DNA from: Treponemataceae bacterium
GTDB taxonomy: Bacteria; Spirochaetota; Spirochaetia; Treponematales; Treponemataceae
NCBI GenBank assembly: GCA_024402435.1
Contig: JAKSTU010000006.1
Location: forward strand, 1 to 64,000
Direction of reading: 5' to 3'
DNA length: 64,000 nt
How positions within the stretch are numbered: the stretch's first letter is position 1; every line of letters begins with the position of its first letter. Under the pieces are notes generated by a model. That model was given only the letters and a program-made list of their open reading frames with translations. It was not told the origin of the DNA and did not search any database. Both the position numbers and the translations under genes were made by a program. This document shows positions 26,623 to 34,902 of this stretch, piece after piece.

Positions 26623-27270
26623 TCAGAAGGTGTAAGCCTGAGAAACAAGCTGGTTTATGTATTCCGAAATGACCTCATCATCAGTTGCATCAAAAAGGAG
26701 TTCCAGCTGACTGGGAGAAAAATACATTTTTGTTACCGGAGACCAATTGGAAGAATCATTTTTGGCAGTGGAAGAATCAATATACAGAAGACAGTAGGGA
26801 AGATCGTTTACATATTCATAATTCACACGGAATTTTGTGTCCGTTGTGCTTGTAGGGCCAAGAAGTCCCCATGCAAAACTGCATTCTCCGTTGATAAAAG
26901 CATTTTTCTTTGAAGGGCTTTCTTTCGGCAACTGTTTTGCTTCGTAAGCTGCAAGATAAGCCTCGAATCCTTCTCTGAGAGTCTTGCGCTGTGAATAACT
27001 CAGCATGAGACAGTTTCTGCTCATTGTTGTGTTGAAATAGCATTCAATCGTGTTTGTACGCGGAACGCAGAAAAGTTCCAGTTCACAGGGAGAAAGAACG
27101 CCTGCCATGTTTTTTTTGAGAGACATGGCGGAATCCAGCTGGAAGGGAGCAAAATCCCCAAGATAATTTTCATCAGATTCATGGTCTTCAAGTTTTGCAT
27201 TGGATGTGGAAGCGCATGAAGTCAGAAGCAGACATGCTGCAGCAATTGCGATAAAAAGTGTTTTTTTCAT
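26623..27270 (-). CDS. Hypothetical lipoprotein
   Basis: The 215 residues start with MKKTLFIAIAAACLLLTSC, a classical signal peptide with lipobox LTSC; the longer in-frame start at 27333 would spoil it. The mature part is Asp/Glu/Ser-rich at first, then mixed alpha/beta, with repeated references to short aromatic segments (CLLYIDSS, KMYFSPSQLELLF). No family recognised. It sits between the SASA esterase and the ABC exporter, all on the minus strand. Confidence 0.7.
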   Translation of the reverse strand: MKKTLFIAIAAACLLLTSCASTSNAKLEDHESDENYLGDFAPFQLDSAMSLKKNMAGVLSPCELELFCVPRTNTIECYFNTTMSRNCLMLSYSQRKTLREGFEAYLAAYEAKQLPKESPSKKNAFINGECSFAWGLLGPTSTTDTKFRVNYEYVNDLPYCLLYIDSSTAKNDSSNWSPVTKMYFSPSQLELLFDATDDEVISEYINQLVSQAYTF

Positions 27271-27359
27271 AAAAGCCTTCTTTGTTGTTTTTCGGCAGAT
27301 TGAATCCGATTTTTCTACCATTATATATAACAATCGGCTTTTATGAAAGTTTCAGAACC

Positions 27360-29387
27360 TCAAAGAGAAAATTCACTGACTACAAAAGGTTCCGCGGGCA
27401 GATTGTTTTCTCCGAGGATTGAGGGCGCACAGGGACTGTCAGCATACATGTAGCGGACAGAAAGCAAAGATGCCGCATCAATTCCCGAAGGCAGAGAAAG
27501 TTCCACTGTATCAGAGCCGGTAAGTTCTGCACACAAAGCAACCGCTTTTCTGCCACCGTCTGAAGTTACCGCCAGTGCAGAAAAACCAGAAAGTTTGTCT
27601 GCACATGCACCATCGTTTTTCAAAGCCGGATTTGCCTTGAGTGCGCCGCCAAAAGTTTCGAAAGTCACAAGGATTTTATCGCCACTGACTTTTGCCTTTT
27701 TAAGCCGCGGACAACGGGGAACAGTTTTTCCGAAAGCAATGCGCAAAGCTTCATCAGCAAGCCGTTCTGCAGCAGTCTTTTTGTTTTCCGGATGCAGATC
27801 GTTCCATTCGCCAAGTTCAGTAAGGTTTGCAAAAGCCCCGTTTTTGTCTCTCACGGAAACAGTTTTCTGCACCTGCCGCAAATCAGCCCAAGTGCTTACA
27901 AGCGCCGGTTCCAGAGGATTTTCGCGGAAACGCCAGTTGGGAAGACCGGCTACCACAAAAGGTGCAGAAGAATCTGCAAAGTCACGGCGGTATGCGGCCA
28001 TAAGACGTGTCAGCATTTTTGTGTAATCTGTACCGATATCTGCGTCAGCTTCTCCCTGGTACCAGACAAAGCCCCGCACTCCGACTCCTTTCATCGGATT
28101 CAGCATGCCGTTGTAAAGGGATGCCGGTTCAAGATACGCAAAATATCCGGGCGGGCACAGCCTTGTCTTGAGACCTGCGGCGCACAGCCACTGACCGCGC
28201 AGATCAATGCAAAGGCCGCCATTAAGTTCAAAAGCATCATCGCTTGCAGGCACAGAACCATTGTTGAAAAGTCCTGCAAAAATCTCACGCCAGTCCCTGT
28301 CAATCGGAGAGGAAAAAAGAGCCATGGGTTTGCTTTCGCTTACTTCTGCAAAACCGGAAGGCCCGTCCTGAAGAATACGTACAAGAATCGTGTTTGTGCC
28401 TGCACGAAGCACACCTTTCGGCACAACATAACGGCGGGGCGGATACTGATATTCAGTGCGGCCCACTTCAATACCGTTCACCTGAACAATGTCCGAATCT
28501 GTAATGCGGCTGAGCCACAGTCTCACGGTCCCTTCTTCAAGCTGATCAACCTGAGCCTGAGTAAGTTCCACAGTCTTCTTGCACCAGACCACACCGCCGC
28601 AAACTTTGCCGTCTTTCTGCACAAGTTCGCAGAAACCGGGAAATGTTACCGGCTGCCAGTCAAGATCGGAACTGTCAGAGCAAGCCTGCTTTTCAAAACA
28701 TTCGGCGCGCCAGTCCATTGCTGATTTGTTGGCCGTGTCAACAAGATTCTGCACAAAGCCGGACTGTCTGCACAAAGCCATGCGTTCCACTGCGGAAGAA
28801 TCGTCCGCAAGGTCATCAGCACAAAGCCATGACCAGATTTGGGATCCGCCCTGACTTGCGTTGATTATGCCCACAGGCACACCGAGCTGAGAAGTCAGTT
28901 TTTTTTCAAAAAAGTATGAAATGCCTGAAAAACTTGCAAGCTCTTCAGCACAGGCAGTCTGCCAACGGCCGCCTGTAAAGCCGGAATCAGGTTCTGTCTT
29001 CGGCACCACCGGAACAGTAAAAAGACGGATATTTTCATTTTTCGGAAGAAGGAATTCCTTCGGATATGAATAACGCAGACGGTCCATCGTCAGCTGCATG
29101 TTGGACTGTCCTGAGCAGAGCCATACTTCTCCGACATTAACGTTTTCAAAAGTGATTTTCCGGGAATTGCAGGAAACTTCAAGCACTTGATTCGTACAGG
29201 CTTCACCTGCATTGATCATAATCCGCCATTGGTTTTCTTCTGTTGCCGCCCCGGAGTACTCAAAGCCGCGGAAAAAAACTTTTACAGAAGAACCTGCAGG
29301 CGCAGTTCCCCAAATTGCTGCAGTTTTGTTCTGCTGCAGAACCATACCAGACTGAAAATAACCGAAAACTGAAAATTCACCGTTCAT
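27360..29387 (-). CDS. SASA-family (sialate O-acetylesterase-like) carbohydrate esterase
   Basis: The 675-residue protein follows 9-O-acetylesterase / acetylxylan esterase layout. It has an N-terminal beta domain (FQSGMVLQQNKTAAIWGTAP) and the nucleophile block GEVWLCSGQSNMQL near residue 95. A beta-sandwich insert occupies about 260-390. GFVWYQGEADAD follows, and catalytic His sits in DLHPENKK. No signal peptide is visible, so it is cytoplasmic like the GH67 enzyme. Together they suggest removal of acetyl and glucuronosyl decorations from imported plant glycans (inference); sialic-acid specificity cannot be claimed. Confidence 0.83.
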   Translation of the reverse strand: MNGEFSVFGYFQSGMVLQQNKTAAIWGTAPAGSSVKVFFRGFEYSGAATEENQWRIMINAGEACTNQVLEVSCNSRKITFENVNVGEVWLCSGQSNMQLTMDRLRYSYPKEFLLPKNENIRLFTVPVVPKTEPDSGFTGGRWQTACAEELASFSGISYFFEKKLTSQLGVPVGIINASQGGSQIWSWLCADDLADDSSAVERMALCRQSGFVQNLVDTANKSAMDWRAECFEKQACSDSSDLDWQPVTFPGFCELVQKDGKVCGGVVWCKKTVELTQAQVDQLEEGTVRLWLSRITDSDIVQVNGIEVGRTEYQYPPRRYVVPKGVLRAGTNTILVRILQDGPSGFAEVSESKPMALFSSPIDRDWREIFAGLFNNGSVPASDDAFELNGGLCIDLRGQWLCAAGLKTRLCPPGYFAYLEPASLYNGMLNPMKGVGVRGFVWYQGEADADIGTDYTKMLTRLMAAYRRDFADSSAPFVVAGLPNWRFRENPLEPALVSTWADLRQVQKTVSVRDKNGAFANLTELGEWNDLHPENKKTAAERLADEALRIAFGKTVPRCPRLKKAKVSGDKILVTFETFGGALKANPALKNDGACADKLSGFSALAVTSDGGRKAVALCAELTGSDTVELSLPSGIDAASLLSVRYMYADSPCAPSILGENNLPAEPFVVSEFSL

Positions 29388-29459
29388 GTGGCTAATTTAC
29401 CATAAACACGGAAAATGGCAATAGGAAAGGTACCTGAATGTAAAGTTTCGGATTCCGGA

Positions 29460-29494
29460 CAAAAAAAGGACTGCCCTTTTTGAAAGACAGTCCT
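29460..29494 (-). terminator. Terminator of the permuted binding-protein gene
   Basis: AGGACTG (29467-29473) pairs with CAGTCCT (29488-29494), with seven T following on the minus strand. Confidence 0.85.
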
Positions 29495-29573
29495 CTTTGT
29501 TTCAGGTCGGAGCGTTCAAAACAGAAAGTCTTCCGGTGGAGAACGCTTCGCTATAACAATCACTTTGTACGTA

Positions 29574-30347
29574 TTATTTGCGTACGATGATTACCTGTTT
29601 TGATGCATAGTATGCGTCAGAGAAATCAACGTTCTTTTTGCGTTCTTCAGTTACGGACATTCCGGCTGCAATGAAGTCGATTGAGTCAGACTGAAGTGCT
29701 GCAATAAGTGCACCAAAGTCAATGTCTACGATTTCCAGTTTTGTGCCGAAATCTTCTGCAATGTACTGCCCCATTGAAATATCGAATCCGACAATGTCTT
29801 TGCCTTCTACATATTCAAAAGGTTTGAATGCAGCGTTTGTTCCCAGTTTGAGTGTTTTGCTTCCGCTAAGTGATTTGCTTGCAGGAATTACAATTGCACC
29901 GTCAGCAGGCATGAATGCGTTGATCAGTGCTTCGTAATCACCGTTTGCGCGCATTTTTGCGATTGTTGCGTTGATTGAATCAAGCAGTTCTTTGTTGCCT
30001 TTTTTTACAGCGATTGCATATTCTTCAATTGCAAGGTCAAAGTCGATGATCTTCAGATCAGGGTTTCCGGCAACGATTGCTTTTGCAGGCATTTCGTCAA
30101 GAACAACCAGGTCGATTGCGCCGTTTTTAAGATCCAGAGCTGCATCCATTCCGCTTTTGAATGAAGAAACTTTTGCAGTGGGATATTCTTCCTCAACAAA
30201 TGTTTCACCGGTAGTTCCAGCCTGAACACCGATTTTTTTGCCGGCCAGGTCTTCGGGAGAATTGATTGTTACGGCTTCTTTCTTGCCGCCTGCGAACAAT
30301 GTTGCAGCCATGAGGAGTGCAACCAGAACGAGTAATGCTTTTTTCAT
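29574..30347 (-). CDS. Circularly permuted family-3 amino-acid-binding protein
   Basis: The 257 residues are an ABC-type amino-acid-binding protein with its halves swapped. After a signal sequence (MKKALLVLVALLMAATLFAG) comes the segment that normally ends these proteins: SPEDLAGKKIGVQAGTTGE (30-48), DLVVLDEMPA, and IAKMRANGDYEALINAF. A linker (about 150-164) leads to what is normally the N-terminal half: LKLGTNAAFKPFEY (166-179), IVGFDISMGQYIAEDFG, LQSDSIDFIAAGMSVTEERK, and FSDAYYASKQVIIVRK at the very end. No lipobox Cys is seen. GGAGG lies six bases before the ATG. No permease or ATPase is adjacent. The amino acid bound is unknown. Confidence 0.9.
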   Translation of the reverse strand: MKKALLVLVALLMAATLFAGGKKEAVTINSPEDLAGKKIGVQAGTTGETFVEEEYPTAKVSSFKSGMDAALDLKNGAIDLVVLDEMPAKAIVAGNPDLKIIDFDLAIEEYAIAVKKGNKELLDSINATIAKMRANGDYEALINAFMPADGAIVIPASKSLSGSKTLKLGTNAAFKPFEYVEGKDIVGFDISMGQYIAEDFGTKLEIVDIDFGALIAALQSDSIDFIAAGMSVTEERKKNVDFSDAYYASKQVIIVRK

Positions 30348-30524
30348 ACTTCCTCCATAAAGTCGTTGAAAAGTTTGTCCGGGCCGTACAAGCTTAATTC
30401 CGACCGGCGGCAATCATAACCGCCTGTCCGCTTTTTCAGCAGACTCCTGCTTGTTTTCGGCCGATGAAGGATAGTATCACGAATATTTATGCAAAATCAA
30501 TATAAAAAATGCATAAATTTGCTA

Positions 30525-31412
30525 TTATTTTTTTCTGCGGAGGAACTCCAGCTTTGTCTCACTGATCACCACGGCCAGGAACATGAGCACACAGCCCAGC
30601 AATGAGCGGCCGTCCATGACTTCTGCAAGGAAAAGCACGCCGGAAAGCGCTCCGAATACGGACTCAAAAGACATGAGAAGTGCCGCTGTTGAAGGCGGAG
30701 TATATTTTTGGCACACATTCTGGAGAATGAATGCAAGTGCAGTGCTTCCAAGCCCCAGATACAGCATTCCTCCGATTATTTCCGGATTCTGCACGCCGGC
30801 TGCAGGAAATGCGCCGTCAAAAAGCGGAGCCGTTGCCCAGGAACAAGCCGCAGTGAACAGAATCTGCACAATACAAAGCGTTATTGGATCATCACCCCGA
30901 GAATAGCGGGCAATGGCAATGATCTGCAGCGCATAACACAAGCCGCAGACAAGAGTGAGCACGTCGCCGATGTTCATTGTCAGGTCGCCCCGCAGTGAAA
31001 GAAGCCCGATTCCCACAAGTGAAAAAACTGCAGCCACAACGGTATAGCCGTCAGGTTTGGTTTTGACCAGTCCCCAGTTGATGAAAGGCACAAGAATTAC
31101 GTAAACAGTGGTAAGAAAGGCGTTTTTGCCCGCAGTTGTGTAATTGCAGCCGATTGTCTGGAAAAGATATGCAAGAAAAAGAGTTACACCGATCAGAAGA
31201 CCGTGAACCAGTTCGGCTTTGGTCATGTGGATCAGTTTTTTTATGAAGATAAGAGAAAGAGCAATTCCTGCGACCGAGAAACGGAAAGCCAGCATCCAAA
31301 CGGGCGGAATCAGGTCAAGAGAGCTTTTGACCACAACAAAGGCAAAACCCCAGATTACCGTGATAAAAAGAAGACCGGCAGAAGCCAGAAACGTAACAAG
31401 TTTTTTTGACAT
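30525..31412 (-). CDS. EamA/DMT-family transporter
   Basis: The 295-residue polytopic protein has about ten hydrophobic segments in two EamA repeats, including ITVIWGFAFVVVKSSLDL and PVWMLAFRFSVAGIAL in the first and SFESVFGALSGVLFLAE near the C-terminus. Drug/metabolite transporters of this type export amino acids or other metabolites. GGAGG lies five bases before ATG 31412; the in-frame ATG at 31424 contains that site and is unlikely. Confidence 0.85.
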   Translation of the reverse strand: MSKKLVTFLASAGLLFITVIWGFAFVVVKSSLDLIPPVWMLAFRFSVAGIALSLIFIKKLIHMTKAELVHGLLIGVTLFLAYLFQTIGCNYTTAGKNAFLTTVYVILVPFINWGLVKTKPDGYTVVAAVFSLVGIGLLSLRGDLTMNIGDVLTLVCGLCYALQIIAIARYSRGDDPITLCIVQILFTAACSWATAPLFDGAFPAAGVQNPEIIGGMLYLGLGSTALAFILQNVCQKYTPPSTAALLMSFESVFGALSGVLFLAEVMDGRSLLGCVLMFLAVVISETKLEFLRRKK

Positions 31413-31525
31413 ACGCACCTCCATAAGAAGACGCCATCAATATACCAAATTAGAACAGATGCGACCACAACAAAGACGATGGAAAATTCCTGTGACAATT
31501 CGAAAAAAGTGCAAAAAAAACGGAA

Positions 31526-33802
31526 TCAAAAGGACAAAAAATTCGGTTGTCTGAATTTCATGAACAAGCCGAGACTGAAATCCGGAATAATTCCAAAGGG
31601 CTCAATATAATTCAAATCACCTTGCAAAAAAAGGCCATAATCTGATCCGGCATAAGACGTAAAAAGTGTCAAATCAATTCCCAAAGAAGAGCGTATCATC
31701 AGGAATGTATCATCAGTACGGCGGTTTCCGGAATAATCAATCCATGTTATGCTTGAATCCGAAACTGCAAGACCGATACCACAGGAAACATACCAGTTGA
31801 AGCTTCTGTTTCTCGGTTTGAACCCGATGTGAATCAAAGCATCACTGAATCCAGTCTTTGCAAAAGCAGGCGGAACCTTCTCTTTTTCTTGGAAGCCACC
31901 AAATGAAAGTCCGAAAAACAAATTATGCCTTCCGATCCAATTCACCTGGAAATCAATAGCAAAAGCATAATCATCTGATTCAGAATAAAGCGCTTTCAGA
32001 AAATCACCATCAACACTTGCCCGGTAGTCACTAATCAATGAAGAATTCATGTATTCCTCATAGGGGGAGTCAGAACTCTCATAATCAGAATAAACGGGAT
32101 TCTGATCTTCTATTGATTCTGCATCCAACAAATAGAAAAAAACCGGAGTCAAGTTCTTGCTGTCAGGAAGTTTAATAACACCTTTTTCTACTTTTTGAAC
32201 GGCAATTCTTTTTCCCGTAACAGTGTGATTTACAATCAGGTCATCACAAGTGAAAACATAAATTCCTGAATTGTGTTCTGTAGTCATTCTGTAGGAAATT
32301 TCAAAATTGAGAATCGGTTCGCCCCGGGCAAACAATGAATTGTACAGATCTACCGTATCAAGATATGTGTTGTAGTCAGAAAAATTTTCTCTTGCAGACT
32401 TGAATTCCACCGGCTTCATTCCGGTAACCGCTTCGTAAGGCAATTTTCCGCTTCCACTGTTAATCATTTTGCCGTTGCAGAGCAGATTCCAGCTGAAAAT
32501 CCAGCTTTTTGAATCACCGTCATAGTTTTCAATGGAATAAGAAAAATCCTTGTTGAATGAGGTCACCTTTGTCTGGAAGCCTTCTTTTTCAAGCCTGAAT
32601 ACTTCTTCATACAATGATACTATCTGCGGATAAGCAGTATCTTTTATTTTTGCGGCATCAGCCTCATATACAGCCATGATTTCAGCTTTTTTCTGCTCTG
32701 CTTCTGCCTGTCTCACAGCCCTTGCTTCATCAATCGGAGTTCCGTCTGCTTTTTTTTCCGCTGCACGGTACGGTCTGTCCAGAATTTCCTGAGTTTTCAG
32801 GGCTACTTCCGCTTCCATTTCGCTTTTGCGCTGTGTTCGCAAGTTTTCAAAAGCCGTATAGACATCGAGACAGGCTTCCTTTGTCTTTTCAATTATCTCG
32901 ATTTTTGCAAAGACATCCCCGTTGGCCTGAGTAAGTTTGCGGGCTTCGGCAGCTTTTTCTTCTGCCAGTTTTGCCATGTCATCACGGGCTTTTTTCTGCT
33001 CAAAAGAACGCTCCATTTCTGTTTTCTGGTCTTCAAAAGCTTTTTTCTGCTCTTTCTGAAGGCGCGCGTAATCCACGAGAGACAAAGAATACTGTTCTTC
33101 AATCAGGGCGCGTTCTGCCTGAATTTTTGCAATCTGCGCATCGGCAGATATGTCGGAAGAAACTTTCAATGCAGCTATTCTTCCGTCAAGACCGGCAATC
33201 ATTTCCTGAAAAGACGCCTGTTCTTCGCGGGCTTTTTCCAGGTCATCAGCTGTAAAAGTTTCTGCTTCGCCGAACCTGAGGTAATAAATCTGCGAACCTG
33301 TAAGAGCGATTCCCAATTCACTGCAGAGGTCTATGGTAAGAAGATCTGTCTCACAGCCAGGCCCGTTCCAAAGTTTAAGGGAATCTTGCTGTGCATTGCT
33401 CGTTCTGGTATAGATTTTTCGGTTGGTGGTGCCGTCAACAATGTCCACTGTAATACTGTAGGAATTTCCTGCTTTGTTCACTGAAAAAAGCAGTGCGTGA
33501 GTTGCAGAATAAACTTTTCCTGCTTCAAGCATCTGGTTTTCGTCATGTTCAGCGGATTCAGAAGCTGCGCGGAGTTTTCTGAGCGAATCTTCGTTTGATG
33601 AATCAATCAGAAAAAAAGGCGTATAACGGATAAGATTTGATTCGATTTTTGACTTTACAAGACTCGACAGACTGAAATCTGATATCTGCCTTGAATCTGT
33701 GCGGTCTTCCACACGGATGCGGGAATTATTCGGAATTGTCTCCCCGAAGACAAGACAAAAACACAAAGACAACAAAAAAATGACCGGAACCGCTTTTTTC
33801 AT
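31526..33802 (-). CDS. Exported coiled-coil protein with C-terminal beta-barrel-like region
   Basis: The 758 residues start with a cleavable signal peptide (MKKAVPVIFLLSLCFCLVFG). Residues about 25-165 are mixed alpha/beta and mention a ribonucleoprotein-unlike VNKAGNSYSITVDIVDG sheet that recalls TolB-N or CsgG-like domains. Residues about 190-400 are a long charged coiled coil rich in Lys/Glu/Ala/Gln. The last 150 residues alternate polar and hydrophobic (HNLFFGLSFGGFQ, WYVSCGIGLAVSDS, PDFSLGLFMKFRQ) and the protein ends in Phe, as in outer-membrane barrels. No family named. Promoter TTGACA (33841-33836) overlaps the edge of the tandem-repeat block. Confidence 0.65.
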   Translation of the reverse strand: MKKAVPVIFLLSLCFCLVFGETIPNNSRIRVEDRTDSRQISDFSLSSLVKSKIESNLIRYTPFFLIDSSNEDSLRKLRAASESAEHDENQMLEAGKVYSATHALLFSVNKAGNSYSITVDIVDGTTNRKIYTRTSNAQQDSLKLWNGPGCETDLLTIDLCSELGIALTGSQIYYLRFGEAETFTADDLEKAREEQASFQEMIAGLDGRIAALKVSSDISADAQIAKIQAERALIEEQYSLSLVDYARLQKEQKKAFEDQKTEMERSFEQKKARDDMAKLAEEKAAEARKLTQANGDVFAKIEIIEKTKEACLDVYTAFENLRTQRKSEMEAEVALKTQEILDRPYRAAEKKADGTPIDEARAVRQAEAEQKKAEIMAVYEADAAKIKDTAYPQIVSLYEEVFRLEKEGFQTKVTSFNKDFSYSIENYDGDSKSWIFSWNLLCNGKMINSGSGKLPYEAVTGMKPVEFKSARENFSDYNTYLDTVDLYNSLFARGEPILNFEISYRMTTEHNSGIYVFTCDDLIVNHTVTGKRIAVQKVEKGVIKLPDSKNLTPVFFYLLDAESIEDQNPVYSDYESSDSPYEEYMNSSLISDYRASVDGDFLKALYSESDDYAFAIDFQVNWIGRHNLFFGLSFGGFQEKEKVPPAFAKTGFSDALIHIGFKPRNRSFNWYVSCGIGLAVSDSSITWIDYSGNRRTDDTFLMIRSSLGIDLTLFTSYAGSDYGLFLQGDLNYIEPFGIIPDFSLGLFMKFRQPNFLSF

Positions 33803-33835
33803 AGTTTTTCAAGTTTAATATAGGATAATTTTCTT

Positions 33836-34813
33836 TGTCAAACAAAGCGCGGGTTTTTACAGCAAAATGCGCCATGTCAGCGCAATGCCCGCTTTCTCAG
33901 CAAAATCCGCCGTGTCACACTGTGCCCGCTTTCTCAGCAAAATGCGCCCCGTCACACTGTGCCCGCTTTCTCAGCAAAATCCGCCATGTCAGACGAAAAG
34001 CCCGCTTTCCTCAGCAAAATGCGCTGTGTCACACTGCGCCCGCTTTCTCAGCAAAATCCGCCGTGTCAGCACTGTGCCCGCTTTCTCAGCAAAATCCGCC
34101 GTGTCAGCACTGCGCCCGCTTTCTCAGCAAAATCCGCCGTGTCAAACAAAGCGCCCGCTTTTCTCAGCAAAATACGCCCCGTCACACTGCGCCCGCTTTC
34201 ACAGCAAAATGCGCCCCGTCACACTGTGCCCGCTTTCTCAGCAAAATGCGCCCCGTCACACTGTGCCCGCTTTCTCAGCAAAATCCGCCATGTCAGCGCA
34301 ATGTCCGCTTTCTCAGCAAAATCCGCCATGTCAGCGCAATGTCCGCTTTCACAGCAAAATGCGCCGTGTCAGCGCAATGCACGCTTTTATCAGCAAAATG
34401 CGCCGTGTCACACTGTGCCCGCTTTTATCAGCAAAATGCGCCGTGTCAGCACTGCGCCCGCTTTCTCAGCAAAATCCGCCGTGTCACACTGTGCCCGCTT
34501 TTCACAGCAAAATGCGCCATGTCAGCGCAATGCCCGCTTTCTCAGCAAAATGCGCCGTGTCAGCACAATACCCGCTTTTCACAGCAAAATCCGCCCCCGT
34601 CACACTGTGCCCGCTTTCTCAGCAAAACGCGCCCCGTCATACTGCGCCCGCTTTTCACAGCAAAATGCGCTGTGTCAGCACTGCGCCCGCTTTCTCAGCA
34701 AAATGCGCCGGGTCACACTGCGCCCGCTTTTCTCAGCAAAATGCGCCGGGTCACACTGCGCCCGCTTTTCTCAGCAAAATCCGCCCCGTCACACTACGCC
34801 CGCTTTTCCGGGT
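33836..34813. repeat. Tandem minisatellite of about 25 units of 37-40 bp
   Basis: Twenty-five successive CAGCAAAA-starting units begin at 33860, 33898, 33935, 33972, 34012 and so on to 34772, preceded by a partial unit at 33836-33859. Most units are 37 or 38 bp. Consensus: CAGCAAAATsCGCC, a variable triplet (ATG, GTG, CCC or GGG), TCA, a variable 6-8 base block, then GCCCGCTTTtCt. Variable blocks include GCGCAATG, CACTGTG, CACTGCG, GCACTGCG and rarer ACGAAAAG and AACAAAG. Blocks recur in different combinations. The plus strand has no stop in any of the three frames because the unit lacks stops, so long open frames there are not evidence of a gene. It fills nearly all of the gap between the 5' end of the 758-residue protein gene and the 3' end of glgP. 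Confidence 0.97.
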
Positions 34814-34837
34814 CCAAGCAAAAGCTGTTTAAAACAC

Positions 34838-34874
34838 AGAAGCCGCAGCGAACTAAAAGTCCACCACGGCTTCT
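34838..34874. terminator. Possible bidirectional terminator after glgP
   Basis: AGAAGCCG (34838-34845) pairs with CGGCTTCT (34867-34874) around a 21-base loop; four T follow on the plus strand. It separates glgP from the repeat block. Confidence 0.4.
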
Positions 34875-34902
34875 TTTAAGCAGATATAATCTGTCTGACT
34901 GC

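Noticed and set aside
27792..28724. 310-codon plus-strand frame opposite the SASA esterase
   Set aside because: Antisense shadow; the minus-strand gene has catalytic motifs throughout the same region.
33836..34813. CRISPR array
   Set aside because: The variable blocks are only 3-8 bases and are reused; there are no unique 25-40 bp spacers and no cas genes.
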